The notes beneath the pieces are model-generated. The model had not been told where the DNA came from, made no database searches, and saw only the letters and a list, made by a program, of their open reading frames with translations. A DNA stretch of 64,000 nucleotides from Desarmillaria ectypa (taxonomy: Eukaryota; Basidiomycota; Agaricomycetes; Agaricales; Physalacriaceae): contig JAUDYN010000004.1 of assembly GCA_030407005.1 (NCBI GenBank), positions 1,178,001 through 1,242,000 on the forward strand. The letters run 5' to 3'. Position 1 is the first letter of the stretch. Each line of letters begins with the position of its first letter. Below, piece by piece: positions 43,368 to 56,067 of this stretch. Both the position numbers and the translations under genes were made by a program.

Positions 43368-45296
43368 TTACTTCCCAGGCGGCATGACTGAATCCAACGA
43401 AGGCGGCAACGTAAACGTCTTCTCACCAACCGGTGTAGTCGACCCACTGCCATTCGGTGTAGCCTTGCCCGCTCCCTTCTTCGCCCGTAACATCTTCGCA
43501 CCTCCAGCATAGAAGAAGCCCAAGGCCGAGAAAATGAGGATGTGTCCGTAAAACGCCAGGCGATACCACGCGACCAAGGAGTCCTTCACTGTGAGCAGCA
43601 TAAACGGCACAGCGACGTAGTTGACCATCATCACGGTGATGATCGTACCAGCCAAATCGTACACGCGCTTTGCGACCGTCGCAGGCTGACCTTCAGCAGG
43701 CATGACAAGCGGCCGAATGTTTGAGCGCGCGAGACGTCCGGCGGTGGTGATGAACCCGCCCAAGATGAAAGTAAGGTAGTACCCACCAGCCACGCCATGC
43801 TGCACGAATACCGTCAGCCCATCTCAAGTCAGCATCACTCTCTACGTACCCAAAACGCGCTAGTCGCAAAGGTGATCATGCTACTTGCAAAGCCGGGTTT
43901 CTTCCCCTTGGGCGTGACGCGCTTGTACACACACTCGCGGAGCCAGACGTTGGTCTTCATGTTCCACGAGTCCAACAGGACTTTGAAGTTGGAAGGAATC
44001 TCGATAGCTAATGGTATAACGTTCGCGGCGCCAGTCCAGGTCGATGCGCCGGAAGCGTTGTAACCGGTGAAGCCTAACCCAGTCAAGATGCTAGCTCCCT
44101 AGAGTTCCCGTCAATCTACAACCTCGATATATGCAGGTCCATGTTGACATACCTCCGTAAGAGTCCACACGGCATAGTACTTGCACCTCTCAAGGGTACC
44201 ATACGGTTGGAAACAAATCAGCCTGGTTTATATGATTAGAAAGCGTATGGCGTGGGGCAACCTGACCTTACCTGTACCACATACTCTGCTCTGCAAACCA
44301 CGGCGTCAAAATCGTCGCAAAATTGTACTTGGCACCCAACAAGACAAAGATTCCGAGATACACGAGGCCCTCGACCATCTTACGGTAGGCAACGCGTTTG
44401 CGTCCACTCGGAAGGTTGCGCTTGGCGTTCTCCTTTACATGGCCTTCGTACAGTTTTTCAGTGATGAGCTCCATGTAGTCGACATATTCGAGGTATGGTC
44501 CGACGAGGATACCAGGGAAGTAGAATCTATTGCGCCGGTCAGCAGTAGAAAGAGAAAAAGTCGAAGGACAGCCTACGCATAACCCAAGAACTCGAGAAGG
44601 GATGGGTAGGTAGGGATGCGCTTCGAGGTCTGCCATTTGTCGAGGTCCTAGCCAAGGCATTACTTGAGTCACCCATTATAAGAGTGAGACCGTCGCACCT
44701 GAACAGGCCTCCGACCATCATACACATTCCACGCAAACGTCGTCAGCTTCATGGTCAGCACCATCTGAGGGCCAGTAACGTCCATCGTCTCGTAGCTCTG
44801 TGCTCGGAGGTAGCGTATTGTGTGACTGCACCAGATATCAGACACGACGTTGAACAGAATAAACAAAAGCTCACTTGACAGTCAAGTGTCCCATAGTAAC
44901 CCTATACCACCAACTTCAGCTCCTCATCATGAGTAACAGCAACTTTACAACGCACACAAAGACGATCCAAGGCATATTCGGCCCTGTATGATACTTTGCA
45001 ATAGCATACGCTGCCGCCACACTACCCAACAGCTGGAAGAACGCATGTGGGACCTGGAGAACCGGAAAGAAGAAGAAGAGTGTAATAGCAATGTTGAAGA
45101 GGTGCTTCAGATGGGGCTTGCTCGAAGGAATGCGAACGAACACGGATCCTAAAGGAAAAGCGATGAGAAGGCAAGAAATCAGCTACAACCGAATCCAGGT
45201 CAGAGGGTCAGGCATGTGAGGACGATCAGCCGGTACCTTTATCTGGTCGACGGACGCGCCAGCTACTTGAGCAAGAGGGACGAATAACGCGTCCAT
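43368..45296 (-). CDS. ALE1: MBOAT lysophospholipid acyltransferase (Ale1/Slc4-like)
   Basis: About nine exons. It starts [20 protein letters not shown] with alternating hydrophobic helices ([36 protein letters not shown]). Conserved blocks are [37 protein letters not shown], then [18 protein letters not shown] with the catalytic-region Asn, and ATSAFW joined by an intron to [11 protein letters not shown] carrying the invariant MBOAT His (codon near 43,800). The C-terminus is Gly/Ser/Thr-rich. Family members are ER membrane enzymes that reacylate lysophospholipids at sn-2 (Lands cycle). The gene is convergent with eL18 and its 5' end lies 196 bp from the next gene's stop codon. Confidence 0.88.
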
Positions 45297-45492
45297 GCTT
45301 TCTCCTCCCGCCTTGGTCGTCGTCGCAGTCGTAGTTTTTTTAAATTTATTTATGTAAATCGGACTCTGACTGCCTTTTAAGAACGGTTACTGCCGAGACT
45401 TGATTTTTTGGGGGAGGCATCAAGGAGCACGTTCCAAAAAAACAAAACTGCATTACATTTGGGTAACAAAGGTATCGAGACACTATAATATT

Positions 45493-46443
45493 TTACACCT
45501 GAGGATAAGAACTCTGCTGGGTATGAGGCTGCTGCTGTTGCTGAGTACTATATGCAGACAGAGACTGAGGTGGATACTGAACGACCGAGGGCTGAGCGCT
45601 CTGAGCAGGCGCATAGTTGACTTTTTCCGGAGCAACAGTACCAGCACCGCTGTGCCCTCCTACTCCACTCGCGAAAAAGTCCGTTGCCGTAGTAGACGAT
45701 GTCCAAACGCCCCTATTCCCCCGATTTACCGCAATGATAGCAAAAACAATCAAAGTAATTGTATACCCTATCACTTGATACACCACTTGTCAGACTGGAA
45801 CGGTTTTGATTCGACTGAACGGATCACGTACGGATGAGCCAATTCAAAAAGTCAAACGCTTCGATAGCATTGAACTCTTTACATGCTTGATCAAGCCCGA
45901 CTGAAACTGGGATTACTATTGGACGCAAATAAACATGCAAACACGTACCGTTAAAGTAGCCGCACCCAGATACAAAGGTATTGGCGTTGGCGTCAGACGT
46001 CAGTGCCGCACTCGTCAGCCAGAGGACACACAGGAAACCTACAAAGTCTCAGTCATGCGCCTAACAATACTGGCAGAATCTTACCGAGCCAAGAAAGCTC
46101 TACCACCACCATAGAAGTGAAGGCACCCTTTCTAGTGACATCAATCGCAATCCTGGACAACTGTCAGTCCTAGGGGGGAGTCATCAAGGGGGCAAGCTAC
46201 ACACATAACCGGCAGGGTAAGGATGGTGAGAGTCGCTGTTGCGATGGACATGGCCGCAAATGTGAAGTAGGCTCCATAGAACGTCGTGGTCAAATAGGTG
46301 ATATGGGCACTCAACCCCAGTATAATGACCGAGAATACCAAGGTCACGACTTGTTTCAAAAACAAAAGTAAGCGACATAGAGAGAATCAGCTGGAGACGT
46401 ATATACCGAGGGCGGTCAGTCGAAGAATGGCGATGAGGCTCAT
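45493..46443 (-). CDS. MARVEL-like four-helix membrane protein
   Basis: Exons read MSLIAILRLTAL, VTLVFSVIILGLSAHITYLT, FTFAAMSIATATLTILTLPV, DVTRKGAFTSMVVVELSWLG, WLTSAALTSDANANTFVSGC, EFNAIEAFDFLNWLI and YQVIGYTITLIVFAIIAVNR. Four membrane helices, a small extracellular Cys-containing loop between helices 3 and 4, and a helix 4 preceded by an E-A-F-x-F-L-N-W-like motif fit fungal MARVEL-domain proteins. The cytosolic tail is Gln/Pro/Ser-rich (STQQQQQPHTQQSSYPQV). Members sit in plasma-membrane microdomains or vesicles; the role here is unknown. Confidence 0.75.
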
Positions 46444-46822
46444 GACAGACGCAGATAGAGAGAGGAGAGGGATGCAATGTTGAAGAGCCGATAGCTGATG
46501 ATCGAATATTTATTGAAACTTGTAATCAATCAGGGGTACACAACGAAGCCTTTGAACGTTTCCCACTCAACTTCCTTCGACACTATGTACCTAATTCATT
46601 ACCTCAAGCTTAAATGATCAACAAAATCCTTGCGAAATATCTACAACTATTGACAGATTTTGACAGATAGGTCCGACCGCCATGGAATCACCTGCACAAA
46701 AACCTAAGGCAGCTGGTAAAAATCGCGTACCACGCTCTAAAATATAGAGATGAAACATATTAAATACAACAAATGAACCAACGTATTTGGAAAGAAAGAA
46801 AAAAAGATCTTTACCACCTGCA
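46444..46822. other. Spacer
   Basis: Promoter of the MARVEL-like gene and 3' end of the Ser/Thr-rich gene. Nothing else supported. Confidence 0.4.
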
Positions 46823-48638
46823 CTACCTCGGAGGCGACAACCAACCCCCAGATCGTGCCCTTGCAAAAAAGCTTAAAGTAGGCGTCTGGCGAATCTCCCA
46901 AGGCGTATAATTCCCAGACGGCGACGACAGTCCGACATCGTCCCCATCTCCATGCGAAGGCGCAAATGCCAGCGTGCTCGTCGTCGTCGCAGACGCAGGT
47001 CGCTCGGAACCAATAATCGACCAATCATCATCAATATCCAAAAACGGGTTCAAAAACCTCGAGCTATGCCTACTAGCATCCAACGCTGGCTCATACACGT
47101 CTCGGAACGACGGCTCCGGCAATCGATGCCAGCGTCGAAGTCTCTTCCTCCGGCATACGACGAGGAGTAAGAGTAGTATCATCGCTACACAGCCAAATAC
47201 CGACCCGAGGATAATTGGAAGAGCTTTGGGGTGAGATCTTGTATCACTACAAGTAACGAGAATGTCAACATGAGACGAGGACAAATTAGACGTGGGGAGA
47301 ATCACTCACCCGGAGGAGAGGCCCCTCCCTTCGCCAACCCCCGGGGCTCCACCAACACCTGTGATCCCAACTGTCGGATGTACAACAAACGTACGCGTTA
47401 TACTTCCGCTCGTAATCACTGTCACCGGGAGGCTATTGACGCCTGGGTCTGCCGTGGGCTGCAGGGCCAAGTTGTTGATTCGTTGGCTGGAACGAACATT
47501 ATTCGTTAGTTCTAAAGAGACAAAAAAAATTAGCGTACCTGGATAGTACACTTGCAGACGAAGACAGGGAGGACGAGAATGCAGTTGGTGCAACTTCCGA
47601 TGATCGGCTCTCTGAGAGAGTAATGGGAGCTCCAGGAACGGTGGTGGATTGGTATACAACTTTTTCAGGGGAAACGACGCTAAAAAAGGGAGAATTGGGG
47701 GTCAGGGACTGGGAATTGGATGGCCATATCGTGAGGGTGGGTGATATGATGGTAGTGGTAGTAGAAGTTGATACAGGAAAGATGGAGTAAACGAGCGTTG
47801 ATGTGGTTGATACAGGTACGACAGTGGGAGTGGAAGTATCCAATGCTACAGGCAAGATGGAATAAGCGAGTGTCGGAGACTCGGAAGTGGATGTCGAATC
47901 TGATACAGGTAGGATGGAATAAACGAGCGTCGAAGACTGTGATTCCGGCGCAACCTCTGGCGTAGATGATATCGTCGATTCTGATACAGGCAGGATGGAA
48001 TAGATAGATGTCAAAGACGGTGAAGATGGGGGAGGAGTAGATATTGTCGTGGTATCTGACACGGGGAGGATGGAATAAATAGATGTCAAAGACGGCGAAG
48101 AAGTGGACATTGTCGTGGAATCTGACACAGGGAGTATAGAATAAACGGAAGTCCTTGACGGAGAAATTGAGGAGGCGGGAGCAACAGTTGGGATAGGATT
48201 GGCTGCGGTCACGATGGAGTAAAAGAGCATGGTAGATGAGGGTATATCCGCAGATATTGAACCTTCCGTGGTAGCGGAAGTGGTGTCCAACAGGGTCGAG
48301 GACGTGACGGTATCAGAAAGTGTAGTAGTCGCGGCAGTCGATGGACCCAGTGTGGACGTGGAAAAACTATGCGATTCGGGGGGAGTCGAAGTCTCCACAA
48401 CCACTAGTTGACGCCCCGTTGATGAAGGAATGGAGGTTCGAGATGGAGTTATAGTATAACCTGGGTTGCTCGTGGTATCGACTGAAGAAATACTCGGAGG
48501 GAGTAGTGTAGACACATTTTCACCCGACCTAGTATCCGTCTGAGACGTGTAAGTCGACGGGAAAGAATCCGAGGCTTCCGTTCCCGAGGTAATAGAGGGA
48601 GTTTCGACTGTGGAGGCAGCGTCGTCTCGACGAAACAT
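46823..48638 (-). CDS. Ser/Thr-rich single-pass membrane protein with YSILPVS repeats
   Basis: The first exon (from ATG 48638) encodes ~370 residues that are mostly Ser/Thr/Pro, with about seven units centred on YSILPVS or close variants (YSIVTAA, YSILPVA, YSIFPVS) between about 47,750 and 48,240. Further exons give TVITSGSITRTFVVHPTVGI, a Gly-rich hinge, one membrane helix (LPIILGSVFGCVAMILLLLL) followed by a basic stop-transfer patch (CRRKRLRRWHR), and a cytosolic tail with DIDDDWSIIG. The layout resembles heavily O-glycosylated wall-stress sensors or mucin-like proteins. No cleavable signal peptide is seen at the start (MFRRDDAASTVET), so a missing 5' exon or an internal signal anchor is likely. 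No family recognised. Confidence 0.7.
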
Positions 48639-49587
48639 GGTTGAAGGAAAGAGTGAAGCGTTAGCCTCCCCTTGTTACTTTATCATAGGATGGTTTAAAT
48701 CCCATAAAAAGAATGGAAGAACAGAATCCATCAATAGGTGGCGCGCCGACTGTTCATCCACTCCTCGGGAGATGCGGCCAGTACCTCCTTGAGTACTTAG
48801 TGCTGGGAGAAGAATTCTCCTGCTCGGCAACTGCCAGTGCGGCAGGTATGGCTGCTGTGTGTTCTGCCTTGCTGAAAAGGCGTGTTAAGATGCACGGTTC
48901 TGTTTCAAAACAATTTTCAGTATACTAATGACAATGTGAAAGTATAACATACCTTACAAGACTATACCGAACCAATCAACAAGTACATCCTACTCTGCTG
49001 TTGCATGACATCACCACTCTTGGGTCACTGCCTATCAGAAAGATTCAAAAATGAATACATATTCGCCGCCAGACGCGCGCACGGAGTACGAACAGAACTC
49101 TATAAAAATGTTATATCTGCCACCCCGAAAAAAGACTGGCAGCTGCCAATCCAATTTAGCATTCCTCGGGGAAGATAAGCAGGTATGACTGATGCGAACG
49201 GCCTAAAAAGAGCTTACTCTGTAGTGCTTGGCCTTTCGTCGGGCCATTATGAATAATGAAGAAGAAGCCAAGGGCAATATGGTGCCAAAGTCGACCCTTA
49301 TTCAGGTTAATGATATGTATCCTTCTTCTCCTTCTTCATGTGCCCGACACAAGCATGTGGACCTGTCGAAAAGTCAGTTGGAGATGTTGTCAAGGGCTTT
49401 GAAACAATGGAGTGCTCACCGATGTACAGAACGCCTAGTAACCATGATTTACCTTAAAACAGTGTTGAAGATACTTGCATAAAAAGGGGACCGAAAGCAT
49501 AAAACAACGTTGTATAAACCAAGACCAACAGTGGACCTAGAAGGAAAATATAAATATGGACGGTACATTCCCTCAACCATCCCTCCG
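48639..49587. other. Intergenic region
   Basis: No supported gene. Plus-strand open frames (48,610-48,928; 49,228-49,482) lack domains and partly overlap the flanking genes' control regions. Confidence 0.45.
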
Positions 49588-50110
49588 CTAACTCGGCATC
49601 GTCTCCGAAATGACGAAATTTCGCTTATTATCGGGGATATCTGGTCCCCAGAACGACGGGATATGATACCAACTAGCCTGGGGTTCATGAAACTCGAGAT
49701 ACGGTCTCCTCGCTGCCAGTCGGTGCGTGACCACGTGACAGACCAAAATGAAGAGGATGAGAAAGATGATGATGGCGGTGCGGGCTTTGAACGATAGGCA
49801 TTTCAGTATGGAAGGTCTCGGTTCGGGTGCTAGGAACGCAATTGAGAAGTCGTGTGTGGAGACGGGAGATGATGGCGTGACGATGATGGCAGGAAGAGGT
49901 GATTTTTCGGTTAGAGATGGGAGAGAAAGGTCTGTCAAGAGCTGTCAGTTGTCCTGGAATATCATTGTCCAGCAAAGATTCATACCTAAGGGTGCCGGTA
50001 TCAGAGTGTAGTCGAGCCTTTCGTTGAGAGGTAATCTGTGGACACGAGGAGCTGCGTCTCTGTTCAAAACAGATTCTAGGTTGCGGTACAATGGAGGACT
50101 TACGAGACAT
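49588..50110 (-). CDS. Small single-pass membrane protein, orphan
   Basis: Three exons in my model: a 7 nt first exon (ATG TCT C at 50104-50110), a middle exon reading AAPRVHRLPLNERLDYTLIP and a last exon reading DLSLPSLTEKSPLPAIIVTP onward. The phases agree if the second acceptor is the downstream AG. One hydrophobic helix (TAIIIFLILFILVCHVVTHR) is followed by a basic/aromatic tail (PQASWYHIPSFWGPDIPD) ending ISETMPS. About 140 residues. No family is recognised. Topology, either N-in or tail-anchored-like, cannot be settled from sequence. Confidence 0.55.
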
Positions 50111-50349
50111 CGCAATGAAGTTGAAAAGATATCGTGAAGAAGACTGGCAAGAATTTAAAAGAATGTGGTTTAAAATGAAGGTAGTTGGTGGAAAGGAAGG
50201 AACCAGCAGAATCAGTAAAAACTTGGGTCCGAATTCAAAGGTAGAGGCAGGACTCTTTCTAGTCACATGAGCCAATTGTTACCACACCTGTTCCTGGTGA
50301 CAAATACACAAAGTAGCGTTATCCCTCTGACATAACCATATTTTCAAGT

Positions 50350-52076
50350 CTAGAACGGATACTTCTTCGCGGGATCCACCTTTACACCTATATCAGCCTG
50401 TTCCTGCGCGCACTTGTCTAGATACTCCACCAATACACTCCCATATAGCTCCTTGCCTTTGTATGTCTCTACGCTCTCTGGCCAGCTTTTCACGGCGCTT
50501 GCCATCCTCGCCGGGATGCCCGGCTCTTTCACTAGTTGTTCAATTGGAATCACGTACGTCCTGATCGTAAACAGTATGGCACCGGAAAGAGGCAATCGTC
50601 GCAGAGTCTGGCGCTCTGTTCGTAATCTAAGAGTCTCTGGGGACACCAGCGGACGCTCAGGAGGATGTGCAGGGTGTCCATGTGCGAATTCCCCTTCAGG
50701 TCCGTTCGTCGTCGTGGACCAAGCTAATTCTTCTGGGTCCACCAGGTCATCTTCGATACCTCCATCTTGGCCTTGAGGTCGGACGACTTGTACAAAGTAA
50801 TTGTTGCGGATGACAGGCTTGTCAACAGGGAGGCGGCGGAAGAATCGCTCGAAACTTGTATGCAGCTTCTCACGATCTAATTTCTGTCGGTTCTTTTTTT
50901 TTTTCTTTCAACAGAATAGAAAACGTAAGTTCTTACACTGAGGGACATTTCCAGAAAGGTGTATCTCATCAAGCGGTAAGCCTATCTTGTCCCGCATACG
51001 CCAGAAGCCTACGTCCAAATAGTCAGTAATGAATTAGGTGACAGCAAGAGAACAGCAGGAGAACAGTACCTGGAACACATATTGCTCCTGCTTGGAAATA
51101 GTAACGTCCATCAGTGCCTGGTTTGACAATCAGTAATAGTAAATTCGTGGGTACTGTCCAAACCTTCGACCATCAGTGCCAGATCATCCTGCACCAATAA
51201 CGCCGCAATCTTCATCGCTTCCTCTGCTTCGCCTGCTTCCACTTTGCGAATACACAGCCGCAACGTGCCTTTACTACTTGATAGTAAAGCAGGAGGTAGT
51301 TCATAGGTCACATCCAGCGGAAGAATCCTAATAGTCTTAATAGTGTCTTCTACTCGAGTAACGTGGAAAGCCGCCGGATACCTCCTGTGCAAGTACTCTG
51401 ATAATTCATGGACTAACTCGATGGCTGCAAGGAGGCATCATAAACTCTCAAGAATGAACTATCGGGGGGGGAAAAAACCTGCCGGCTGAAGCTCCCGAGC
51501 CAACAACAGGCCTAGCTGGTAGAACACGCACGACGTTCTCACCCTGTGTGCGAATGCGGCGTTCGCAAATACGGTGGTACGTATTGAATTGATCGTCGAG
51601 CTACAAAAGTCGGCATTCACTATATTCAGCTCAGGCCTTGAAGATCATACCTCGATCCAATCCTCCCAGGGCATGTTACGGATACCCATCGTGACACTGA
51701 TAAAAACCGCATTGGAAACCAACGACTGGGCATGCAGACACAAGCACTCACTTGTACTGTCCCCATCGAAAGGGTCTGTACGGAATCGGTTTGATGTCTG
51801 ATAGGCTCAGAGAACACGAAGGAAAATCAGGATACTGAAACTGCTTTGGCGTCCATTCTATACAACAAGTTACAGAGCAATGCCAACCACACAAGACGGA
51901 AACAGACCTCCAGGAGCGCGTTCTTCTTTGGTATCCAACATCAACTGGGACGAGGATCCGGCAGTTCTGTGTCTCAAAGACAAAAATGCGGCTATCCCAA
52001 GTATGAGAACCACGGAAAGCAGCAGAAGGGCAGAATGCTCGGCTGCGAGATCATGGCTGTAGATATCGATACCCAT
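50350..52076 (-). CDS. DUF3445 protein (heme-dependent oxidative N-demethylase-like), membrane-anchored
   Basis: The start MGIDIYSHDLAAEHSALLLL opens into a membrane helix (LLLLSVVLILGIAAFLSL). After an intron come KPIPYRPFRWGQY, VTMGIRNMPWEDWIE-like text, ICVPGFWRMRDKIGLPLDEI-HLSGNVPQ (the conserved G-W/F and I-H block), SFERFFRRLPVDKPVIRNNY and LRTERQTLRRLPLSGAILFT-IRTYV. These blocks define DUF3445/HDOD. The family's characterised bacterial member is a heme-dependent oxidase that demethylates dimethylamine; the fungal forms are uncharacterised. At least six exons. The final residues are DPAKKYPF. Confidence 0.8.
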
Positions 52077-54537
52077 GGGTGTTTGAGATTAAATAAGTTG
52101 GGCCGCTAGGAGGGTTGATAAGTGAGAGGCATATCATGAGATACCATGGTAGGAGTCCCGTGGGGTTGCCGTAGGGAAAATTCGAAGCTTGGTGGGAGAT
52201 AAGAACGAGCTTGGGGTGACGTCAAAACGGGAGGCGGCCCGCCTCCCTAAATTAATCCAATATTTAATTATTATTATCATACACAAGAAGGTAGACTAGG
52301 AGGACATCAAAATTCAGCATTAGTTGTAAGAGTTACGGTAAGAAGAGAACGAAGCAGATATTATAAAGATTCAACAACACATGAGCAATAATGTTGGACA
52401 TTTTGCAAATGCTACATTTTGGAAATATAATGTATTCTGACTCTCCGTGGTAAGGCCACTTAATGCTATATAAGGCCTTATACGGCCTTATAAGGTCCAA
52501 AACGTGACAGGTGACATTATATTCCACATTTAACACTTTATAATTTGCGATAGGAGGATATTAGAAAAAAGTGTCATAATAAGGCTAAATCAGGCATATG
52601 CAGAATCTCCGACACATTATGCATTATGTGTGGAAGAAATTATAACTTGAGCTTGTTGACAAACGGTTGCCTGAAGAATACGTGTCGGACTAACCGTGAG
52701 AATATATGTAGGACAACATTTTATAAGGCAGCACGTGACTGTTATTTAAGGTAAATAACGCGATCAAATTAGCCCTTAATCTGAAGGTTTGGCAGGAGGA
52801 TGGTCAATATCTGTCTTAGTAGGGCCCTCTATCGTTTCCTCCTTATCTCAGAAAGAATCGGGGATACGATCCCTTAGTTTTCCGAGCCCAAGTTGAATGG
52901 AATAATTATGGGGGGAAGGCTAGCACGCGATGTAGACTACACGGATGCTACTCGGTACAATAAACATCCTTTCTGGGTCCTACCTTTCCTTATACCTTTT
53001 GGAATTGTGGTGAACAATTTCCAGAATCCAGATATACTTTGGAGCATGCAGTCAGTAATCTTGTGACTTTCGGCTCTGAGGTTCAGTTAACATACCTTAT
53101 GGTACACAATTCAAAGGGCTCCCGGGGATCGTGAGGGAATTGGAATGACTTCTTGGCTTCTCTTCCTCCAAGCCGATCTGGGTGATTTTCCAATATCTCA
53201 AGGTCCCCGTACATTTATTTCTTAGGATGTTCTTGAGGACAAGTCAGCTGCATATTACTTAGTCACGGCGGCCACTGGCAATAGAAACCCGTCTGTGAAT
53301 CGTCGGAGATCTGCAAATGCATTGTACAAGTTGTGACTACTAGGCTACGGACTTCTACTATTAGCGACGTTCCTATAGGCTTGGTTATTTTTAGAAATTA
53401 AAACGGTTTGACCCTGTTGCACTGGAATAAGTAGGTTGGAATACTGGACTTTTTTTGACATAATGGCCGTTTCCGATGGTTGCAAGGATGGTTGCGGTTC
53501 GTGCTCTTACTTCCCCATGTGGGATACGCTTCACACGTTGGATGAAGATCTCATACTATGATCCGAAGGCCAGCGTGATAGTAGTAGTAAAAGAGTAGAG
53601 ACATTCTCACGGTTATATAGCAGGCTCGACGAAGGCATGAATGATGGATCGATCATGGTTGGGAGGCAGCCTCGGTTCCAAAAACGTAAGATGACTAAGC
53701 ATTAGATTGATGATTTCGTGGCAAATGAATCCAGATTGCCTCCACAGAAGATTCGTGTGTATGCAGGGTCCAATAGTCATAAAAGCTTCCTAGGCTCTGC
53801 ACCAGTTGCTTAACACTTCTATTGAAATAAAATTACTATGTTGCTCTTTTGATAATCAAGCTCTGTTTCGGCTTTACTCGCATGTATTTATTAGCGTCGC
53901 CATGGGCCAGTTTGACCCAAAGAGTGCAGCTCGGCACAGACCCCATTGTGCCACAGAAATGATCGGAATACCCACAACTGGCCATTTTATTTGTAATAAA
54001 CGAAGATTTGGCGTCCGCATCGGTAAGATATGTCAGCACCGTGGATTTGGAAGGAATCCTCTATTTTTCTCCGTTCATTGCAAATAAAATACATTTTCAG
54101 AGTTACCGTCCAGCCGAATTTATGCCAAGAGGCGGCTTGTTCAGTATTTGCTAGTCGTCGCCGTATGGCCTCGAGATTTTGCCTGCAGTTCCCGGACGTC
54201 GAAACGGAGTTTAAATCGGCAGTAGCTTGCACCTCCCATCATGGTTGCCGCATGTTTCAACATACCTCACGTAGCACATGGATAGCGATCGGTATTAACC
54301 CTGCATATCGTATCTAATAGGTACTACTTATCCTATCCTATTGTGGAGACTAGATACAATTTCTAAGCATATGGTAGTGTATTACTATTGACCCCGGTAT
54401 AAAGCTTCTAAAAGATTAAAAGAATTGCTATGATATTTCATAATACATTCGCTACAATAACAACATGGCATTTCTGTGTTCGTTCCGGATCCTTCCCATT
54501 GATGGCGCATGCAATATGTAGCCAACACGTTCCATTC
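52077..54537. other. Gene-empty AT-rich region (~2.5 kb)
   Basis: No gene, tRNA or recognisable transposon domain is seen on either strand. Small open frames at 53,806-54,317 overlap on both strands and have no domains. The only structure noticed is the set of nested palindromes near 52,470. It is the longest clear gap in the right half of the window. Confidence 0.55.
52469..52495. repeat. Nested perfect palindromes
   Basis: TATAAGGCCTTATA (52469-52482) and CCTTATAAGG (52486-52495) are each perfect palindromes, separated by CGG. They share the unit GGCCTTATA. Function is unknown. Confidence 0.7.
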
Positions 54538-56067
54538 TCATGCTCTTGGGGCCACGAGAGTCTTCAGTCTATCCACTTCGGCGGTTAACGCCTGAAGCCG
54601 CGAACGCGTAAGGATTACATCCAGTAACACGCTCGAGTCCGGTAGATGCCCTGAAATATATGCAGCATTGGTCAAGGGGGATCCCAAGGCCGTCAGTGCA
54701 TATCTAAAACCACAAAGGGTGCGCTTTGCGCCAATAGAAGTCCAGTCTGCCTCGAGGATACGTGTCGCGGAAACGTTCGAAATAAAAAAAGTCTCGTCAG
54801 CTTGTGGATGAAGCGGTGCAGCAAATGTCGCCGTCTTGAATGTCTCTGCGGCTGAGTGAACGTGCGCGATGGACAAAGAAGTACGGCTGGAGGCCAATTG
54901 GTAGGATAATTTGTGCAATGGCAACGCTTTCAAGTCTGCGACGGTGAGGCGAGGATACGGAAGAGGTATGAAGGCGTTGTGAGGATAATTCTGAATTTCG
55001 GGGTCATACTGTGCAAGAAGGCCGCGAAACGATGCTAGATTAGAGCAGTGTACTTTAAGATCCGAATCCGCTGATCGTGCGTACACGGCCTTCAAAGCAA
55101 ATCAGCAACTGCGCCGCAAATATCCAAAAGAGAAATTTAAAAACTGACCTTCCATAACCATGCAACAAGAATGTCGCCAGTACTGACTCTGGGAGACATT
55201 TTCCCTTCGCGATAGAGAGCTTGTCTGACGTCTGCAACGAGGAAATCCACTATATCCTTTTTCAATATCACCAAATGGTTCTGCACATCTTGGAATACCC
55301 TCTTTCGTAACTGATTAAACACGAGTTTCATCGTACCCAAGGTCTTCAGGTCCGTGTACCCCGCAAAGTCAACCGGTTGGACTGTCCCAGACCTCTTCTG
55401 GTTATCCAAGACCTTGAGCACGATATTGGTGCTCGTGCCGGGTTTGGGAACGGGTGGGACAGCCCAAGACAAGCCCTTGATTTCCGAGATGAGCGCGTTT
55501 ACGATGATCTTCGCCCCAGTTCCATCAAAGACGCCATGAGGGCGAGCAAAGCCTATGGCTGTCAGTGGCTCTGCATTTCCCTCTCGACATAGTCGGGTGA
55601 TATGCCAGCAAGTCAGAGGACGATGTCCCCAATCATGACTTGAACGGGGCGTGTCTGGATGAAGGAAAATGCCAGAAGGAAGTGACTGTATCGTAGAGGG
55701 TAGGATGGTGGGAAAGGAAATAGGTTTGATTGTCGGACATGTTGTAAGAGAGTACGTTTGATAGTTGGGAGGTAAGTCTCCTAGAGGAATAACGATCCGC
55801 CATGATTTCTTGCTCTATAAAGGCGCACATCAGTAAATAACAATAATCAGAGGTATCATTACATACGGATTGATTATAGCTTTCCAATCGTCCAGCTAAT
55901 AAGCGCCATTTGGTTGTAAGCCTATCCAATGCCTCCGCAAGGGCATCGATGTCGATGACACCTTCGACTAGCCATCCAGTTACGAAGATAGAGGTCGAGT
56001 AACCGTCATCGAACGGAGTCAATGGATAGAGAGCATTAAGCTGAGTGGTTTCTTGGTTGACAGTCAT
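54538..56067 (-). CDS. BAHD-type acyltransferase (PF02458 transferase family)
   Basis: The start MTVNQETTQLNALYPLTPFD is followed by IDIDALAEALDRLTTKWRLL-AGRLE, the typical BAHD N-terminal block. The second exon carries KSWRIVIPLGDLPPNYQTYS and the catalytic HGVFDG (HxxxDG, about 55,530). WAVPPVPKPG follows, then VSTGDILVAWLWK and the C-terminal half with CSNLASFRGLL and ISNVSATRILEADWTSIGAK. The second signature DFGWG is not intact: ADWTSIG is the nearest segment. BAHD enzymes transfer acyl groups from acyl-CoA to alcohols or amines in the cytosol. The gene lies 311 bp downstream of ERG2 on the same strand. Confidence 0.8.
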
